The position numbers and the translations under genes are program-made. Of a stretch of DNA of 64,000 nucleotides, positions 1 to 9,658 are shown in pieces. Position 1 is the first letter of the stretch. Every line of letters starts with the position of its first letter. Below the pieces are notes generated by a model, which saw only the letters and a list, made by a program, of their open reading frames with translations, was not told the DNA's origin and searched no databases. The stretch covers positions 1 to 64,000 of the forward strand of contig JAJFKT010000033.1 in NCBI GenBank assembly GCA_021773075.1, in the 5' to 3' direction. The stretch comes from Woeseiaceae bacterium (GTDB lineage Bacteria > Pseudomonadota > Gammaproteobacteria > Steroidobacterales > Woeseiaceae).

Positions 1-45
1 GTTTACAGGAAATAAAGCGCAGCGCAGCGAGCCATTCCAGTAAAC
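1..45. repeat. Imperfect inverted repeat downstream of hemE
   Basis: Bases 1-11 (GTTTACAGGAA) pair with 35-45 (TTCCAGTAAAC) with one mismatch and a 23-base loop rich in GC-repeats (agcgcagcgcagcga). It lies just past the hemE stop codon, so it could stop transcripts arriving on the minus strand, but no T-run follows the stem and the window edge cuts the context. Weak call. Confidence 0.3.
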
Positions 46-75
46 ACTATCTCGCCCGACGCGCCTACATCGACA

Positions 76-1140
76 CTATTCGTGGTATTTCGGACTTAGC
101 TCGTGAACCGCGTCCACTAATGCGCCGAGGTGATCGGGATCAATATCGGGGGTGATGCCGTGACCGAGGTTGAAGACATGCCCCGGGCCATTGCCGTAGC
201 TGGCCAGCGTGTCTGCCACACCCTGACGTATCACCTCGGGGCTTTCTCTTAGCGTCGCAGGGTCGAGGTTGCCCTGAAGAGCGACTTTGTCGCCTACGTA
301 TTCACGCGCCGTCGCGAGGTCTGTTGTCCAATCGACACCCAATGCATCGCAGCCGGTTTCGGACAGATCGGACAGTAAAGGACCCGCTCCTTTCGTAAAC
401 AGGATTACCGGAATCTTTCGGCCGTCTTTTTCACGAATCAAACCATCAATGATCTTTTGCATGCTGGCCATTGAAAAGCGCCGGAAGTCGTCCGGTGCAA
501 GAGCCGCGCCCCAGGTATCGAAGATTTGTACGATTTGTGCGCCGGCTTCGATCTGGCCGTTGAGATACTCGATCGTCGTCTCCGCGACGATGTCCATCAA
601 GTGGCTGAGCACCTCCGGCGATTCTTTCGCGAGCGCCTTGATCGTTGGAAATTCGCGGCTTGAGCCGCCCTCGACCATGTAAGTGCCCACGGTAAACGGG
701 CTACCCGCAAATCCGATCAGCGGAACCTCACCGTTCAGCTCCCGACGAATGGTCCGCACGGCATCGAAAACATAGCCGAGCTTGCCCTCGACATCCGGAA
801 CTCGCAGCGCCCGAATCGCGTCCGCCGTTTGTACCGGGTTTTTGAACTTAGGTCCTTCGCCGGTGATGAAGTGCAGGCCGAGTCCCATTGCATCGGGCAC
901 CGTCAATATGTCTGAGAACAAGATCGCCGCATCAAGCTTGTAACGACGCAGCGGTTGCATGGTTACTTCACAGGCGAGCTCGGGATTCCGACACAAACTC
1001 ATAAAGTCCCCTGCTTGCGAGCGAACCTCGCGATACTCCGGCAGATAACGCCCAGCCTGGCGCATTATCCAAACGGGCGTACGTGAAACAGGCTCACGCA
1101 GAAGCGCTCGCAAAAATACATCATTTTTTAATTCAGTCAT
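76..1140 (-). CDS. hemE: Uroporphyrinogen decarboxylase
   Basis: Cytoplasmic enzyme of heme biosynthesis that removes four carboxyl groups from uroporphyrinogen III to give coproporphyrinogen III. The 354-residue length is normal for the family. Visible signatures are [11 protein letters not shown] near residues 27-37, which binds substrate carboxylates, and FSDIL at 75-79, whose Asp77 corresponds to the essential catalytic aspartate. The C-terminal [10 protein letters not shown] signature is also present. It is the last gene of the minus-strand run aroK-aroB-dgt-pyrF-hemE, and its ATG overlaps the end of pyrF by 8 bp, so the two are probably translationally coupled. Identification is secure. 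Confidence 0.97.
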   Translation of the reverse strand: MTELKNDVFLRALLREPVSRTPVWIMRQAGRYLPEYREVRSQAGDFMSLCRNPELACEVTMQPLRRYKLDAAILFSDILTVPDAMGLGLHFITGEGPKFKNPVQTADAIRALRVPDVEGKLGYVFDAVRTIRRELNGEVPLIGFAGSPFTVGTYMVEGGSSREFPTIKALAKESPEVLSHLMDIVAETTIEYLNGQIEAGAQIVQIFDTWGAALAPDDFRRFSMASMQKIIDGLIREKDGRKIPVILFTKGAGPLLSDLSETGCDALGVDWTTDLATAREYVGDKVALQGNLDPATLRESPEVIRQGVADTLASYGNGPGHVFNLGHGITPDIDPDHLGALVDAVHELSPKYHE

Positions 1141-1855
1141 TGGATCCTACCTGAGCTTCTATTGATGCCTGCATCGCTTCGGCCGCTGCGCGTGGGTTTT
1201 CTGCATCGCGTATCGGCCGCCCTACTACAATGTAGTCCGCGCCATTTGAGAATGCCGTTTCTACCGTTACAACACGTTTCTGGTCGCCTGCTGGTTTGTT
1301 ATCCACGGGTCGAATTCCCGGCGAGATAACCAACAATTTATTATCAACAAACTCTCGCAGTTTCGGAACTTCGAGCCCGGACGAAATAACCCCATCACAG
1401 CCCGCATCCAGCGCCTGCCGTGCTCGCGAAAGCACGAGCGCCTCAAGATCGCAGTCAAAACCAAGGTCGTCAAGATCGCCGCGATCCAGACTCGTCAGCA
1501 CTGTCACTCCCAGTACCTTCAAACTCTCGCCCTTGTTCTCGGCTGCCGCTTCCATGATCGATCGATTACCATGCACTGTCACGAATGACGCCCCTCTGTC
1601 CTTGAGCTGCCGCACGGCCGATCCGACTGTCGCGGGAATGTCGAAGAACTTCAGGTCGCAAAATACCTTTTTGTCGCGCGCAAGCATCCAGTCCAGGAGC
1701 TCGAAGTACTCGCCACTCATCATCAGCTCGAGGCCGATCTTGTAAAAAGTAACCGCATCGCCGAGTTCGTCAGCCAGCGCGCGCGCATGACCGCAGTCCG
1801 GAACATCCATCGCAAAGATCAGGCGGTCTTTATTAGGGATTGGTTTGTGCTTCAC
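1133..1855 (-). CDS. pyrF: Orotidine 5'-phosphate decarboxylase
   Basis: Catalyses the last step of de novo UMP synthesis, decarboxylating OMP. The 240-residue protein shows the catalytic signature DLKFFDIP at 67-74, with the Asp67/Lys69/Asp72 charged network typical of this TIM-barrel enzyme, and the phosphate-binding end YIVVGRPI near the C terminus. The start ATG gives [17 protein letters not shown], a typical N terminus. It lies 32 bp downstream of the dGTPase-like gene and overlaps hemE by 8 bp; the grouping joins pyrimidine and heme synthesis by position only. Confidence 0.96.
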   Translation of the reverse strand: MKHKPIPNKDRLIFAMDVPDCGHARALADELGDAVTFYKIGLELMMSGEYFELLDWMLARDKKVFCDLKFFDIPATVGSAVRQLKDRGASFVTVHGNRSIMEAAAENKGESLKVLGVTVLTSLDRGDLDDLGFDCDLEALVLSRARQALDAGCDGVISSGLEVPKLREFVDNKLLVISPGIRPVDNKPAGDQKRVVTVETAFSNGADYIVVGRPIRDAENPRAAAEAMQASIEAQVGSND

Positions 1856-1887
1856 TGCGGCGCTCCGTGAGATCGCAGCGAATAATA

Positions 1888-3018
1888 TCAGTCTACGAAG
1901 CTCTCGTGTGCGGTCATCGCAAATCGATCTGTCATTCCGGCCACGTAGTCAGCAACGACTCGTGCCCGGTCCGCGTCCTCGACGCCGCGAGTTGCGCTCG
2001 CAAACTCGTCTGGCATGCGGGTAGCGTCCTGCATGTAAGCGGAAAACAGATCTCGAATGATTGCCTGCGCCTTGCGTGTCATCTCAAGCTTCTGCTCATG
2101 GCTATACAGGTGTTTGTGCAAAAACCGCTTCAGGGCCACATGTTGTTCGTACATGCCGTCCGACATCGACACGAGCGGCTTGCCAAATTCGCGAACCTCG
2201 TGAATCGAGCCAGGCGAGGCAGTCGCAATCCGGCTGCGAGTTTCCTCGATCAGGTCGGTGACAACCGCACCAATCATGCGACGAATTATTTCGTAGATCA
2301 GGCGTCGATCTTCGAGATCCGGATAGCGTGCATGGACATCGTCATAGTGAGTCGAGAATAACGACTGACCGCGGAGTTGCTCGAGGCTCAAGAGGCCCGC
2401 ACGAAGACCATCATCAACGTCGTGATTGTTATAGGCGATCGCATCTGCAATGTTCGCTATCTGCGCTTCAAGACCCGGCTGCTTACGTTCGATAAAGCGC
2501 TTGCCAATCTCCCCGAGTTCGCGTGCATTTCGTACAGAGCAATGCTTGAGAATTCCCTCGCGAGTTTCGAACATGAGATTCAAACCTGCGAAATCTGCGT
2601 ATTTTCTCTCGAGTTCGTCAACAACCCGGAGCGACTGTAAATTGTGCTCAAAACCACCGTACTCGCTCATACAGGCGTTCAGTGCATCCTGTCCAGCGTG
2701 TCCAAAAGGCGTATGTCCGAGATCGTGGGCCAGACAAATTGCTTCGGTCAGTGCCTCGTTTAGGTTCAGGGCAACGGCAACAGTTCGCCCAATCTGTGAA
2801 ACCTCGAGCGAGTGCGTCAACCGCGTCCGGTACAAATCGCCTTCATGATTGACGAAGACTTGTGTCTTGTAAATCAGTCGACGAAAGGCCGTGGAATGGA
2901 TGATCCTATCCCGGTCGCGCTGGTACTCACCCCGGTAGATGGACGATTCCTCCTCGTATCTACGTCCGCGACTCTGCGATTCATTGGCCGCGTACGGAGC
3001 CAGGGCCGACGTCGCCAT
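1888..3018 (-). CDS. dgt: dGTPase-like HD-domain triphosphohydrolase
   Basis: Predicted deoxynucleoside triphosphate triphosphohydrolase, which cleaves a dNTP to the nucleoside and tripolyphosphate. The 376-residue protein carries the HD-domain metal ligands: His69 in LTHSLEV, the HD pair at 98-99, and GHTPFGHAG at 101-109. Its size matches the shorter dGTPase-like class rather than the roughly 500-residue E. coli Dgt, so strict dGTP specificity should not be assumed. The ATG overlaps the aroB stop by one base (TGATG), indicating coupled translation. E. coli has damX and dam after aroB; here a dNTPase takes that place. Confidence 0.9.
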   Translation of the reverse strand: MATSALAPYAANESQSRGRRYEEESSIYRGEYQRDRDRIIHSTAFRRLIYKTQVFVNHEGDLYRTRLTHSLEVSQIGRTVAVALNLNEALTEAICLAHDLGHTPFGHAGQDALNACMSEYGGFEHNLQSLRVVDELERKYADFAGLNLMFETREGILKHCSVRNARELGEIGKRFIERKQPGLEAQIANIADAIAYNNHDVDDGLRAGLLSLEQLRGQSLFSTHYDDVHARYPDLEDRRLIYEIIRRMIGAVVTDLIEETRSRIATASPGSIHEVREFGKPLVSMSDGMYEQHVALKRFLHKHLYSHEQKLEMTRKAQAIIRDLFSAYMQDATRMPDEFASATRGVEDADRARVVADYVAGMTDRFAMTAHESFVD

Positions 3019-4088
3019 CAGGCGCTGGCGCCGATAAGGTGCTGCAGGCGTTCCTCGTCATACTCGGACGTGATGTAGGCGCTACCCAGTTCGCGTAGCA
3101 ACACAAATCGAATTCGCTTCGCCACTACTTTTTTATCCATGCCCATTGCCTGGAGCCAGTCATGCTCGGCAATTTCAGGAGGGGTGTGCGGCAGGCCGGC
3201 TGCGACAATCAATGCTCGCAGGCGAGACATCTCGTTTTCTGCAATACCACTGAGCTTCGCAGCCATGATCATGCCGGCTGCAACGGCCTCACCGTGTAGC
3301 CATTCCCCGTAGCCAAGGCTGTGTTCAATTGCGTGACCGAAAGTGTGCCCAAAGTTCAGAATCGCACGCCGGCCGGACTCGCGCTCATCCTCAGCGACCA
3401 CTTGCGCCTTCGCCTCGCACGAACGTCGTATTGCATGCGCCAGTGCCGCGGGCTCTCTTGCGAGTAGGGCGGGCATTTTTTGTTCGAGCCAATCGAAGAA
3501 TTCCAGATCGTAAATTGCCGCTGTCTTTATGACCTCGGCCAGTCCCGCTTGCAACTCTCTTTTGGGCAGCGTTTGTAGAGAATCGGTATCGATCATGACA
3601 ACCTGTGGCTGATGAAACGCACCGATAAAGTTTTTGCCGCCCGGATGATTGACACCGGTCTTACCGCCAACCGAGGAGTCGACCTGCGCCAACAACGTCG
3701 TCGGTACCTGAATAAACGCGACACCGCGCAGATAGCAGGCGGCGGCGAATCCGGTGATGTCACCCACTACACCACCACCAAGCGCAATTACTGTTGTGTC
3801 TCGATTGGCGCCGGTCTCCACCAGTGCGTCCAGTACCTTTTGCATCGTTGCGAGCGTCTTGTGCGATTCACCATCGGGCAATTCGATGCTGGTCACCGTC
3901 TTGTTGGCCAGGTTGGGTAGCACGCGATTAAGGTATAGAGGAGCAACTGTTTCGCTGCTAACGATCAGGCAGTCGGCTCCTGCAACATACCTGGACAAAT
4001 CGAAACCGCCGTTCATAAGTCCGCTACCGACAACTATCGGATAACTGCGGTCACCGAGCTCAACAGTGATGATTTGCTCTGCATTCAT
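3018..4088 (-). CDS. aroB: 3-Dehydroquinate synthase
   Basis: Second enzyme of the shikimate pathway, turning DAHP into 3-dehydroquinate with NAD and a divalent metal. The 356-residue protein has the NAD-binding GGGVVGD at 104-110, the substrate loop DSSVGGKTGVNH at 137-148 and the metal-ligand region NFGHTFGHAIEH further on. It follows aroK by 32 bp and touches the next gene by one base. The aroK-aroB pair behind pilMNOPQ is the conserved gammaproteobacterial order. Confidence 0.97.
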   Translation of the reverse strand: MNAEQIITVELGDRSYPIVVGSGLMNGGFDLSRYVAGADCLIVSSETVAPLYLNRVLPNLANKTVTSIELPDGESHKTLATMQKVLDALVETGANRDTTVIALGGGVVGDITGFAAACYLRGVAFIQVPTTLLAQVDSSVGGKTGVNHPGGKNFIGAFHQPQVVMIDTDSLQTLPKRELQAGLAEVIKTAAIYDLEFFDWLEQKMPALLAREPAALAHAIRRSCEAKAQVVAEDERESGRRAILNFGHTFGHAIEHSLGYGEWLHGEAVAAGMIMAAKLSGIAENEMSRLRALIVAAGLPHTPPEIAEHDWLQAMGMDKKVVAKRIRFVLLRELGSAYITSEYDEERLQHLIGASA

Positions 4089-4120
4089 TCCCGTAGGTTA
4101 CATGAATGATCAGAGGTTCC

Positions 4121-4633
4121 CTAGGTTACGTTTTCGATGATCTCATTGGCGACGGAATTCACTTTGCGACCATCGGTCTCAACCACGATATCTGCGATCT
4201 CCCGATACATCGGGTCACGGGTTTCGAGCAACTCCTGAAGGGTCGTGCGCGGATCCGCTTTTTCCAGCAGTGGTCGTTCGCGGCCTCTTTGTGTTCGCAT
4301 TACCTGCTGATCAACAGAGGTAAACAGGTAGACAACAAAACCGCGCCCACCGAGTCGGCTGCGACTGGTGACATCAACTACTGCACCGCCACCGGTCGCC
4401 AGAACGACACCATCCATTTTGCTGAGATCGTCAATTACGGCCGCCTCGCGCTTGCGAAATCCAGCCTCGCCTTCTTTTTCAAAGATAAAAGGAATATCCA
4501 CACCCGTTCGCGCCTCAATCTCGTCATCGCTGTCCACGAATGACAGGTGAAGCGTCCGCGCAAGAAAGCGCCCGACAGCGGACTTGCCTGCCCCCATGGG
4601 GCCGATGAGAAAAATGTTGCGTGGATGCTTCAT
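4121..4633 (-). CDS. aroK: Shikimate kinase
   Basis: Phosphorylates shikimate at the 3-OH with ATP in the shikimate pathway. From the ATG at 4633 the protein has 170 residues, with Walker A GPMGAGKS at 11-18, the DSDDEIE substrate/Mg region at 34-40 and GGGAVV downstream. A TTG two codons upstream (4639) is in frame, but the ATG gives the usual [11 protein letters not shown] start. The gene begins only about 12 bases after the T-tail of a strong terminator hairpin, so aroK either relies on read-through from pilQ or has its own promoter around or inside the end of pilQ. Confidence 0.95.
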   Translation of the reverse strand: MKHPRNIFLIGPMGAGKSAVGRFLARTLHLSFVDSDDEIEARTGVDIPFIFEKEGEAGFRKREAAVIDDLSKMDGVVLATGGGAVVDVTSRSRLGGRGFVVYLFTSVDQQVMRTQRGRERPLLEKADPRTTLQELLETRDPMYREIADIVVETDGRKVNSVANEIIENVT

Positions 4634-4644
4634 AGACAAGGTCG

Positions 4645-4677
4645 TTGATAAAAGAAAGCCAACCCGAGGGTTGGCTT
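4645..4677 (-). terminator. Rho-independent terminator after pilQ
   Basis: Perfect 10-bp stem, AAGCCAACCC at 4656-4665 with GGGTTGGCTT at 4668-4677, very tight loop, followed on the minus strand by TCTTTTATC. It lies between the pilQ stop and the aroK start, so it should end or attenuate the pilMNOPQ transcript before the aro genes. Confidence 0.85.
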
Positions 4678-4702
4678 CTGTGATTATTTGAGCTTCGGCA
4701 GC

Positions 4703-6880
4703 TTAGTGAATATTCGAGCCTTCCTCAAGTATGCGTGGCGTCACAAAGATCAGCAGCTCGGCCTTGTTGTCGATTCGCTGTTTGCTGCGGAACAAAGCAC
4801 CGGCAAACGGAATGTCCCCAAGGAACGGAACTTTTTTAATTGTCTCACGGCGCTCGGTCTCGTAGATGCCGCCCAACACGACTGTCTGGCCATCCGCGAC
4901 CAGAACCTGAGTCTCGACAGAGCGAGTATCAATACTCGGCACTGTGCCGCCCAGACCACCGGTTGAGATTATCGCACCGACATTATCCTTGCTGACCCGC
5001 AGATCCATGATGATGTTGTTATCGGGCGTAATCTGTGGTGTTACAACCAGTTCCAGAACCGCTTCTTTAAACTGTACCGTCGTCGCTCCCGAAGATGCCG
5101 CTTGCTGGAATGGAATTTCCACACCCTGCTTGATCGTTGCCTCACTCTGATTGGCTGTGATGACGCGCGGCGTAGAAACAATCTCGCCGCGGCCTTCTGC
5201 TTCCAGAGCCGAAAGTTCCAGATCGACGAGGTAGTCGTTCTCAAGAACTGCCAGTGAGAAACGACCTGCTGCGTCAGCAATAGGAACGTTCACGTTGTAG
5301 CGATTATTCAGCGACGGATACTCCAGTAAAATCGGGCTGCCCGGAATAGCCTGATTTTCCAGGTACGAACCAATTATTGAGTCGGTACCCGTACCCGAGC
5401 CCGAAATTGTTGTCAGACCCGTGTTGCTTTCATTAAAGGCAGTCACGCCCAGTCGGACACCGAGGTCGCGGCTGAAGTCGTCATTTACAACGACGATGCG
5501 AGACTCGATGAGTACCTGTTTGATGGGCACGTCCAGTGCTCGGACCATGCGCCGAATATCCTGCAAGCGCTCAGCTGTATCCTGGGCCAGCAGCGTGTTG
5601 GTTCGATCGTCGACACCTAGGCTACCGCGCTCGGACAACATCGAATTGCCGCCACCGTCACCACTGATCAATGCCGCGAGGTCGCTCGCTTTCGCATAAT
5701 TAACTTGCAGGAACTCGGAGTACACCGGCTCTAACTCACTAATGGCGAGTTGCGCCTCAAGGTCGGCTGTTTCGCGTGCTGCAATTTCTTCTGCGGGCGC
5801 GACCATGATGACGTTACCATTCTGGCGCATATCCAGTCCCTTGGTCGTCATTACGATATCGAGCGCCTGATCCCACGGTACATTACGCAGACGCAACGTT
5901 ACGTTGCCCTGAACCGTATCGGATACAACAATGTTTTTGCCGGACGTTTCAGCCAGCAACTGCAGAACCGCGCGTGTTTCAATATCCTGGAAGTTCAGCG
6001 TCAGGCGCTGTCCTTCATATTCTTTCGTCTCCGAGAACAAGCTCGACTCTGTGTCCGCTGATTCCGGCGTAGGATTAATTTCGATCGTGAACTCGTTGTC
6101 CGACTGATACGCAAGCTGCTCATACTTGCCTTCAGCCGAAATAACGATACGACTATCGAGATTGGTGCGCAGCGTATCAACCGTTGTTACAGGAGTTGCA
6201 AAGTCCATAACGTCAAGGCGTCGCATAAGCTCTGCCGGCAGGCTGGTGTCTTTGAAGACCGCAACAACACGACCGCCTTCCTGGCGGATGTCGACCGGAG
6301 TAGATGGATCCGTCAGGTTAACGACAACTCGACCACCCCCGTCGCGTGTGCGGCGGAAATCAACGGCTGAAATTGCACGGCTACCTGGCGCGGCATAGGA
6401 ACGGCTATCGGTTGACTCGGCACTGGCAAACTGGGTAGAACCTGCGCTGTAGCCATCACTATCACCCAAAGTGACCGTGACCGTATTTCCGCTGCGTACC
6501 GTTTTATACTCGACCATCGAGCCAAGATTAAGAACGACGCGCGTCCTGCCATTGGCTTCTGCAGTGAGTACCGTGTTCAACGGACCCAGATTCACGTCGC
6601 GACGACGCGCAGTGAGGCCCAAAGCGGTATCCGGTAAATCGAGCGCAATTCGCGCTGGATTTTCGATCGTAAATGCAAGCGGTTCGGGCGCTGTACCGCT
6701 CATGATCAATTTTAGCTCGACGCGCTGGCCGGGCAAGCTTTGCACCTGAATATCCTGGAGCCGGTTACCTTCCTGCGCGCTTGCTGTAGCGCCAGTGAAA
6801 AGCAGCAGCGCCGCCTGTGCCAATACAACCAGTTTCGTCGCCGAGCAACGTCCAGTTGTCTGTATGTGTTTGAGCATCAT
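4703..6880 (-). CDS. pilQ: Type IV pilus secretin PilQ
   Basis: Outer membrane secretin forming the channel through which type IV pili extend; also used in competence and twitching. After a signal peptide ending near ATASA, two AMIN-type peptidoglycan-binding domains cover roughly residues 45-280, followed by a secretin N domain (LTLNFQDIETRAVL onward) and the C-terminal secretin barrel with the hallmark VPFLGDIP and LLIFVTPRIL. I chose the ATG at 6880 because GGGAG sits 8 bases upstream; an in-frame ATG at 6901 adds seven residues but has no ribosome site. Length of about 725 residues is normal. Last gene of the pil operon. Confidence 0.95.
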   Translation of the reverse strand: MMLKHIQTTGRCSATKLVVLAQAALLLFTGATASAQEGNRLQDIQVQSLPGQRVELKLIMSGTAPEPLAFTIENPARIALDLPDTALGLTARRRDVNLGPLNTVLTAEANGRTRVVLNLGSMVEYKTVRSGNTVTVTLGDSDGYSAGSTQFASAESTDSRSYAAPGSRAISAVDFRRTRDGGGRVVVNLTDPSTPVDIRQEGGRVVAVFKDTSLPAELMRRLDVMDFATPVTTVDTLRTNLDSRIVISAEGKYEQLAYQSDNEFTIEINPTPESADTESSLFSETKEYEGQRLTLNFQDIETRAVLQLLAETSGKNIVVSDTVQGNVTLRLRNVPWDQALDIVMTTKGLDMRQNGNVIMVAPAEEIAARETADLEAQLAISELEPVYSEFLQVNYAKASDLAALISGDGGGNSMLSERGSLGVDDRTNTLLAQDTAERLQDIRRMVRALDVPIKQVLIESRIVVVNDDFSRDLGVRLGVTAFNESNTGLTTISGSGTGTDSIIGSYLENQAIPGSPILLEYPSLNNRYNVNVPIADAAGRFSLAVLENDYLVDLELSALEAEGRGEIVSTPRVITANQSEATIKQGVEIPFQQAASSGATTVQFKEAVLELVVTPQITPDNNIIMDLRVSKDNVGAIISTGGLGGTVPSIDTRSVETQVLVADGQTVVLGGIYETERRETIKKVPFLGDIPFAGALFRSKQRIDNKAELLIFVTPRILEEGSNIH

Positions 6881-6908
6881 TCCTTTTACTCCCAGTTTCA
6901 TTCAGGCG

Positions 6909-7430
6909 TTAGTCTGAAAGACCAACCGCGGCATCTCTTTCGATGTAGCCGCCAATACCATCCGATATTATTTCGACCACAGTGATTTCGGATTCAGAAA
7001 TATTCGTGATTCGTCCGTCATTTTGTCCCAGGTAATTGCCGGGAATAACGCGGTGAATCAAGCCTTCGGCCTGCACGAGGCCGTAGGATACGTTGCCGAT
7101 ATCCATCGTCCCGACCATGCTGAGCGAATCGAGAGGAAAGCTTTCCAGGTACTCGCGGCTACGGTCGTCATCCGGCCTCGGGCCACTGCCACCCCCTGAT
7201 GCTTGCGGCGTGTCCGGTCGAAACGGCGAGCGCAATCCCTCTGCGTCTGCAAGATAATCGAATGCCTCGTAAATTTTTACTTCCGGCAGCGGTCTTGGCC
7301 CATCACCGCGTGCTTTCTTGACCTCATTTATGTACTCGTCGAGGTCATCTGTGCCGCCACCACAAGCCGTCAGGCCTGCTGCAAGAAGCAGCGCAATTAG
7401 ACAATGTTTCAGTTTTAGAGAAGTGCGCAT
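6909..7430 (-). CDS. pilP: Type IV pilus lipoprotein PilP
   Basis: Inner membrane lipoprotein that links the PilMNO platform to the PilQ secretin across the periplasm. The 173-residue protein has a lipoprotein signal peptide with lipobox LTAC, acylated Cys around residue 23, then a long low-complexity periplasmic linker and a C-terminal HR/PilP beta domain including GLVQAEGLIHRVIPGNYLG. It is 7 bp behind pilO and just ahead of pilQ. Confidence 0.92.
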   Translation of the reverse strand: MRTSLKLKHCLIALLLAAGLTACGGGTDDLDEYINEVKKARGDGPRPLPEVKIYEAFDYLADAEGLRSPFRPDTPQASGGGSGPRPDDDRSREYLESFPLDSLSMVGTMDIGNVSYGLVQAEGLIHRVIPGNYLGQNDGRITNISESEITVVEIISDGIGGYIERDAAVGLSD

Positions 7431-7437
7431 CTTGATC

Positions 7438-8031
7438 TTACTCCTCGTCCAGATAGCGATAGGTCTGAGCGGTAACTTCCATTGTCAAAGCATCGTAACT
7501 ACCCGCCGTCTCGGGGGTGATCGTGATGTTGTGTAGGGTTACGATACGTGACAAGGCCGAAATACCGCTCACGAACCGACCAATCTCGTGATAGCCGCCA
7601 TTCAGACGAATGTTAATGGGTTTCTCAGCATAGAAGTCGCGCGGTATTTCCGCCTGCGGAACAAATAGCTTTTCCTGGAGGCCTGCAGCCAAACCCGCTT
7701 GGGAAATGTCGACGATCAGATTCGGGATCTCTGTTTCGCCTGGCAACTGTCGCAGCATGGTGCCAAATGACTCTTCAATCTCTTCGAGCTGTTTTTTGTA
7801 AGCGTCGAAATTCGCGGCCTTTCTGTGCTTGCTCTCAAACGTCGTCTTCAGCGCCACTTCTTCTTCCTGCGCGCGCTGCAGCTGAGGCCGTTTGTCTTTG
7901 ATTATCGTGAACCAGATGCCCAATCCAAGCACGCACAGGAACACGATGAAAATAACCGCTCCGCGGAACGCGGCTGGCCATCGACCTACGTCGTTGACAT
8001 CTAAGCTCTGGAGTTCTTCTACGAGGTTCAT
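7438..8031 (-). CDS. pilO: Type IV pilus assembly protein PilO
   Basis: Bitopic inner membrane protein that pairs with PilN and connects to PilP. Seen in its 197 residues: a short cytoplasmic start, one membrane helix at about 27-47 (VIFIVFLCVLGLGIWFTII), a coiled coil (roughly 55-100) and a ferredoxin-like periplasmic domain with INIRLNGGYHEIGRFVSGIS. It overlaps pilN by 4 bp (ATGA), typical of stoichiometric coupling between the two partners. Confidence 0.92.
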   Translation of the reverse strand: MNLVEELQSLDVNDVGRWPAAFRGAVIFIVFLCVLGLGIWFTIIKDKRPQLQRAQEEEVALKTTFESKHRKAANFDAYKKQLEEIEESFGTMLRQLPGETEIPNLIVDISQAGLAAGLQEKLFVPQAEIPRDFYAEKPINIRLNGGYHEIGRFVSGISALSRIVTLHNITITPETAGSYDALTMEVTAQTYRYLDEE

Positions 8032-8597
8032 ACGTCATCCTCCTCGTCTTCATCGCCCAGTTTCGTCTGTTTGAGATAGACGACGAATTCGGACTGTCTT
8101 GAGCTACCCGACTGCGTTGTTTCTACGCGTTCCACCTCGGGATCGCCCAGCCAGTCAGATGCATCAATTTGCCTCATGAGTGCAGATACACGTGTGCTTG
8201 ATTGAGCGACACCGCGAATCTCAACACGTGAACCGGTTTGCTTCATACCGGTGAGATAGACTCCTTCCGGCAATTGGCGGACCAGCTCGTCAAACAAATG
8301 CACTATCTCCGGACGACTTTTCTGCAACTGCTCAATAATGTCCATACGCGCAAGCAGGCGTTCCTTCTGTCGCTCCAGACCTTCGATTTCTGCTATAGCT
8401 TCGTCGAGTATTTTGATCTCGGCCGTCAGTCTCTCGTTACGCGAGTCCTGCGTTGAGATCATTGACGAAAAAGCAAGCATCGTCAGCATGATGACGGCGA
8501 TAGCGGCAATCACTGCACCGCCTATCGCGACGCCGAAATCTCGTTGGCGCTTCTTGCGTTCCGCCTCGCGCCATGGGAGTAGATTAATACTCGGCAT
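8028..8597 (-). CDS. pilN: Type IV pilus assembly protein PilN
   Basis: Inner membrane protein bridging cytoplasmic PilM and periplasmic PilO. The first residues, MPSINLLPWRE, carry the INLLPWR peptide known to dock into PilM. A membrane helix spans about 24-47, followed by a coiled coil and a periplasmic domain (YLTGMKQTGSRVEIRG). The 189-residue length fits the family. It overlaps both neighbours, by 1 bp with pilM and 4 bp with pilO. The C terminus ends in an acidic run (GDEDEEDDV). Confidence 0.93.
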   Translation of the reverse strand: MPSINLLPWREAERKKRQRDFGVAIGGAVIAAIAVIMLTMLAFSSMISTQDSRNERLTAEIKILDEAIAEIEGLERQKERLLARMDIIEQLQKSRPEIVHLFDELVRQLPEGVYLTGMKQTGSRVEIRGVAQSSTRVSALMRQIDASDWLGDPEVERVETTQSGSSRQSEFVVYLKQTKLGDEDEEDDV

Positions 8598-9658
8598 TAG
8601 TCAAAACTCCTGAGTGCGAGGCCGCAGGCTGTAAGCAATGCTGTCGCATCCTTATTTACGCCCTGTGACTTGGCCTTTGAAGAAATCTTCATTTGTCCCA
8701 GCGGATCGCCGACCTCGGTCGGAATACCCACTCGAGAGGAGATGACGTCTGCGATTCCCGGGATGTTGGCGCAACCGCCACATACCAAAATCATGTCCGG
8801 CTGTTCACGGCCGCCACCTGAAGCCAGGTAGAACTGCAGTGAACGACTGACCTGTTGCGTCATGTCATCAATAAAGGGTTCGAGTACTTCAGGCTGATAG
8901 TTGCTTGGCAAGCCGCCTTGCTTTTTGGCGCGGCCGGCGTCTTCCATCGACAGCCCATAGGTACGCATTATTTCCTCGGTGAGCTGTTGACCGCCGAAGT
9001 TGAAATCGCGCGTGTAAACAACCTTGAGGTCCTGCAGGACGCTGAAAGTCGTGCTGCTCGCGCCGATATCGACGACCGCAACCGACTGACCAATGCCGGC
9101 GTCAGGAATTTGATGACTGAGCAAGCGGCAGGCATTTTCGAGTGCGAAAGCCTCCACATCGACAATCTGTGTATCCAGCCCTGCAGCGACCACTGCGGAC
9201 TGTCGTTGTTCGACGTTCTCCGTACGCGTCGCAACCAGCAAGACGTCCATCAGTTCAGGGTCTTTGTCGTTCGGACCAATCACTTCATAATCAAAGCTCA
9301 CCTCTTCCATCGGGAAAGGGATGTATTGGTCGGCCTGAATTTCGACCTGGCCTTCAAGATCTCGCTCGGAGAGGCTTGATGGCATCTGAATAACCTTGGT
9401 AATCGCAGCATCGCCACTAATCGCGACGGCTACGTCCGTGGCCTTGGCCCCTGCGCGTTTTACGGCGCGTCGAATAGCTTCGCCGACCGCTTTCGCGTCG
9501 ACAATGGCTTTTTCGTTCACTGAACTTGGGGGGGTTGGCTCTGCTGAATAGGACTCAACGCGATAGCGCTTTCCGCTCTGGGAAAGCTCTATTAACTTGA
9601 CCGACGATGTCGTTATATCGAGGCCTAACAGTGGCTGTGTTTTTTTGCCAAAAAGCAC
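8597..9658 (-). CDS. pilM: Type IV pilus actin-like ATPase PilM
   Basis: Cytoplasmic actin/FtsA-fold ATP-binding protein that starts assembly of the pilus alignment complex by binding the PilN tail. The 353-residue protein begins with the nucleotide-binding phosphate-1 loop LLGLDITTSSVKLIEL and has VAVVDIGASSTTFSVL (phosphate 2) and ILVCGGCANIPG (adenosine loop). It is the first gene of pilMNOPQ and diverges from the PBP1A gene, the same mrcA/pilM arrangement seen across gammaproteobacteria. Confidence 0.95.
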   Translation of the reverse strand: MLFGKKTQPLLGLDITTSSVKLIELSQSGKRYRVESYSAEPTPPSSVNEKAIVDAKAVGEAIRRAVKRAGAKATDVAVAISGDAAITKVIQMPSSLSERDLEGQVEIQADQYIPFPMEEVSFDYEVIGPNDKDPELMDVLLVATRTENVEQRQSAVVAAGLDTQIVDVEAFALENACRLLSHQIPDAGIGQSVAVVDIGASSTTFSVLQDLKVVYTRDFNFGGQQLTEEIMRTYGLSMEDAGRAKKQGGLPSNYQPEVLEPFIDDMTQQVSRSLQFYLASGGGREQPDMILVCGGCANIPGIADVISSRVGIPTEVGDPLGQMKISSKAKSQGVNKDATALLTACGLALRSFD

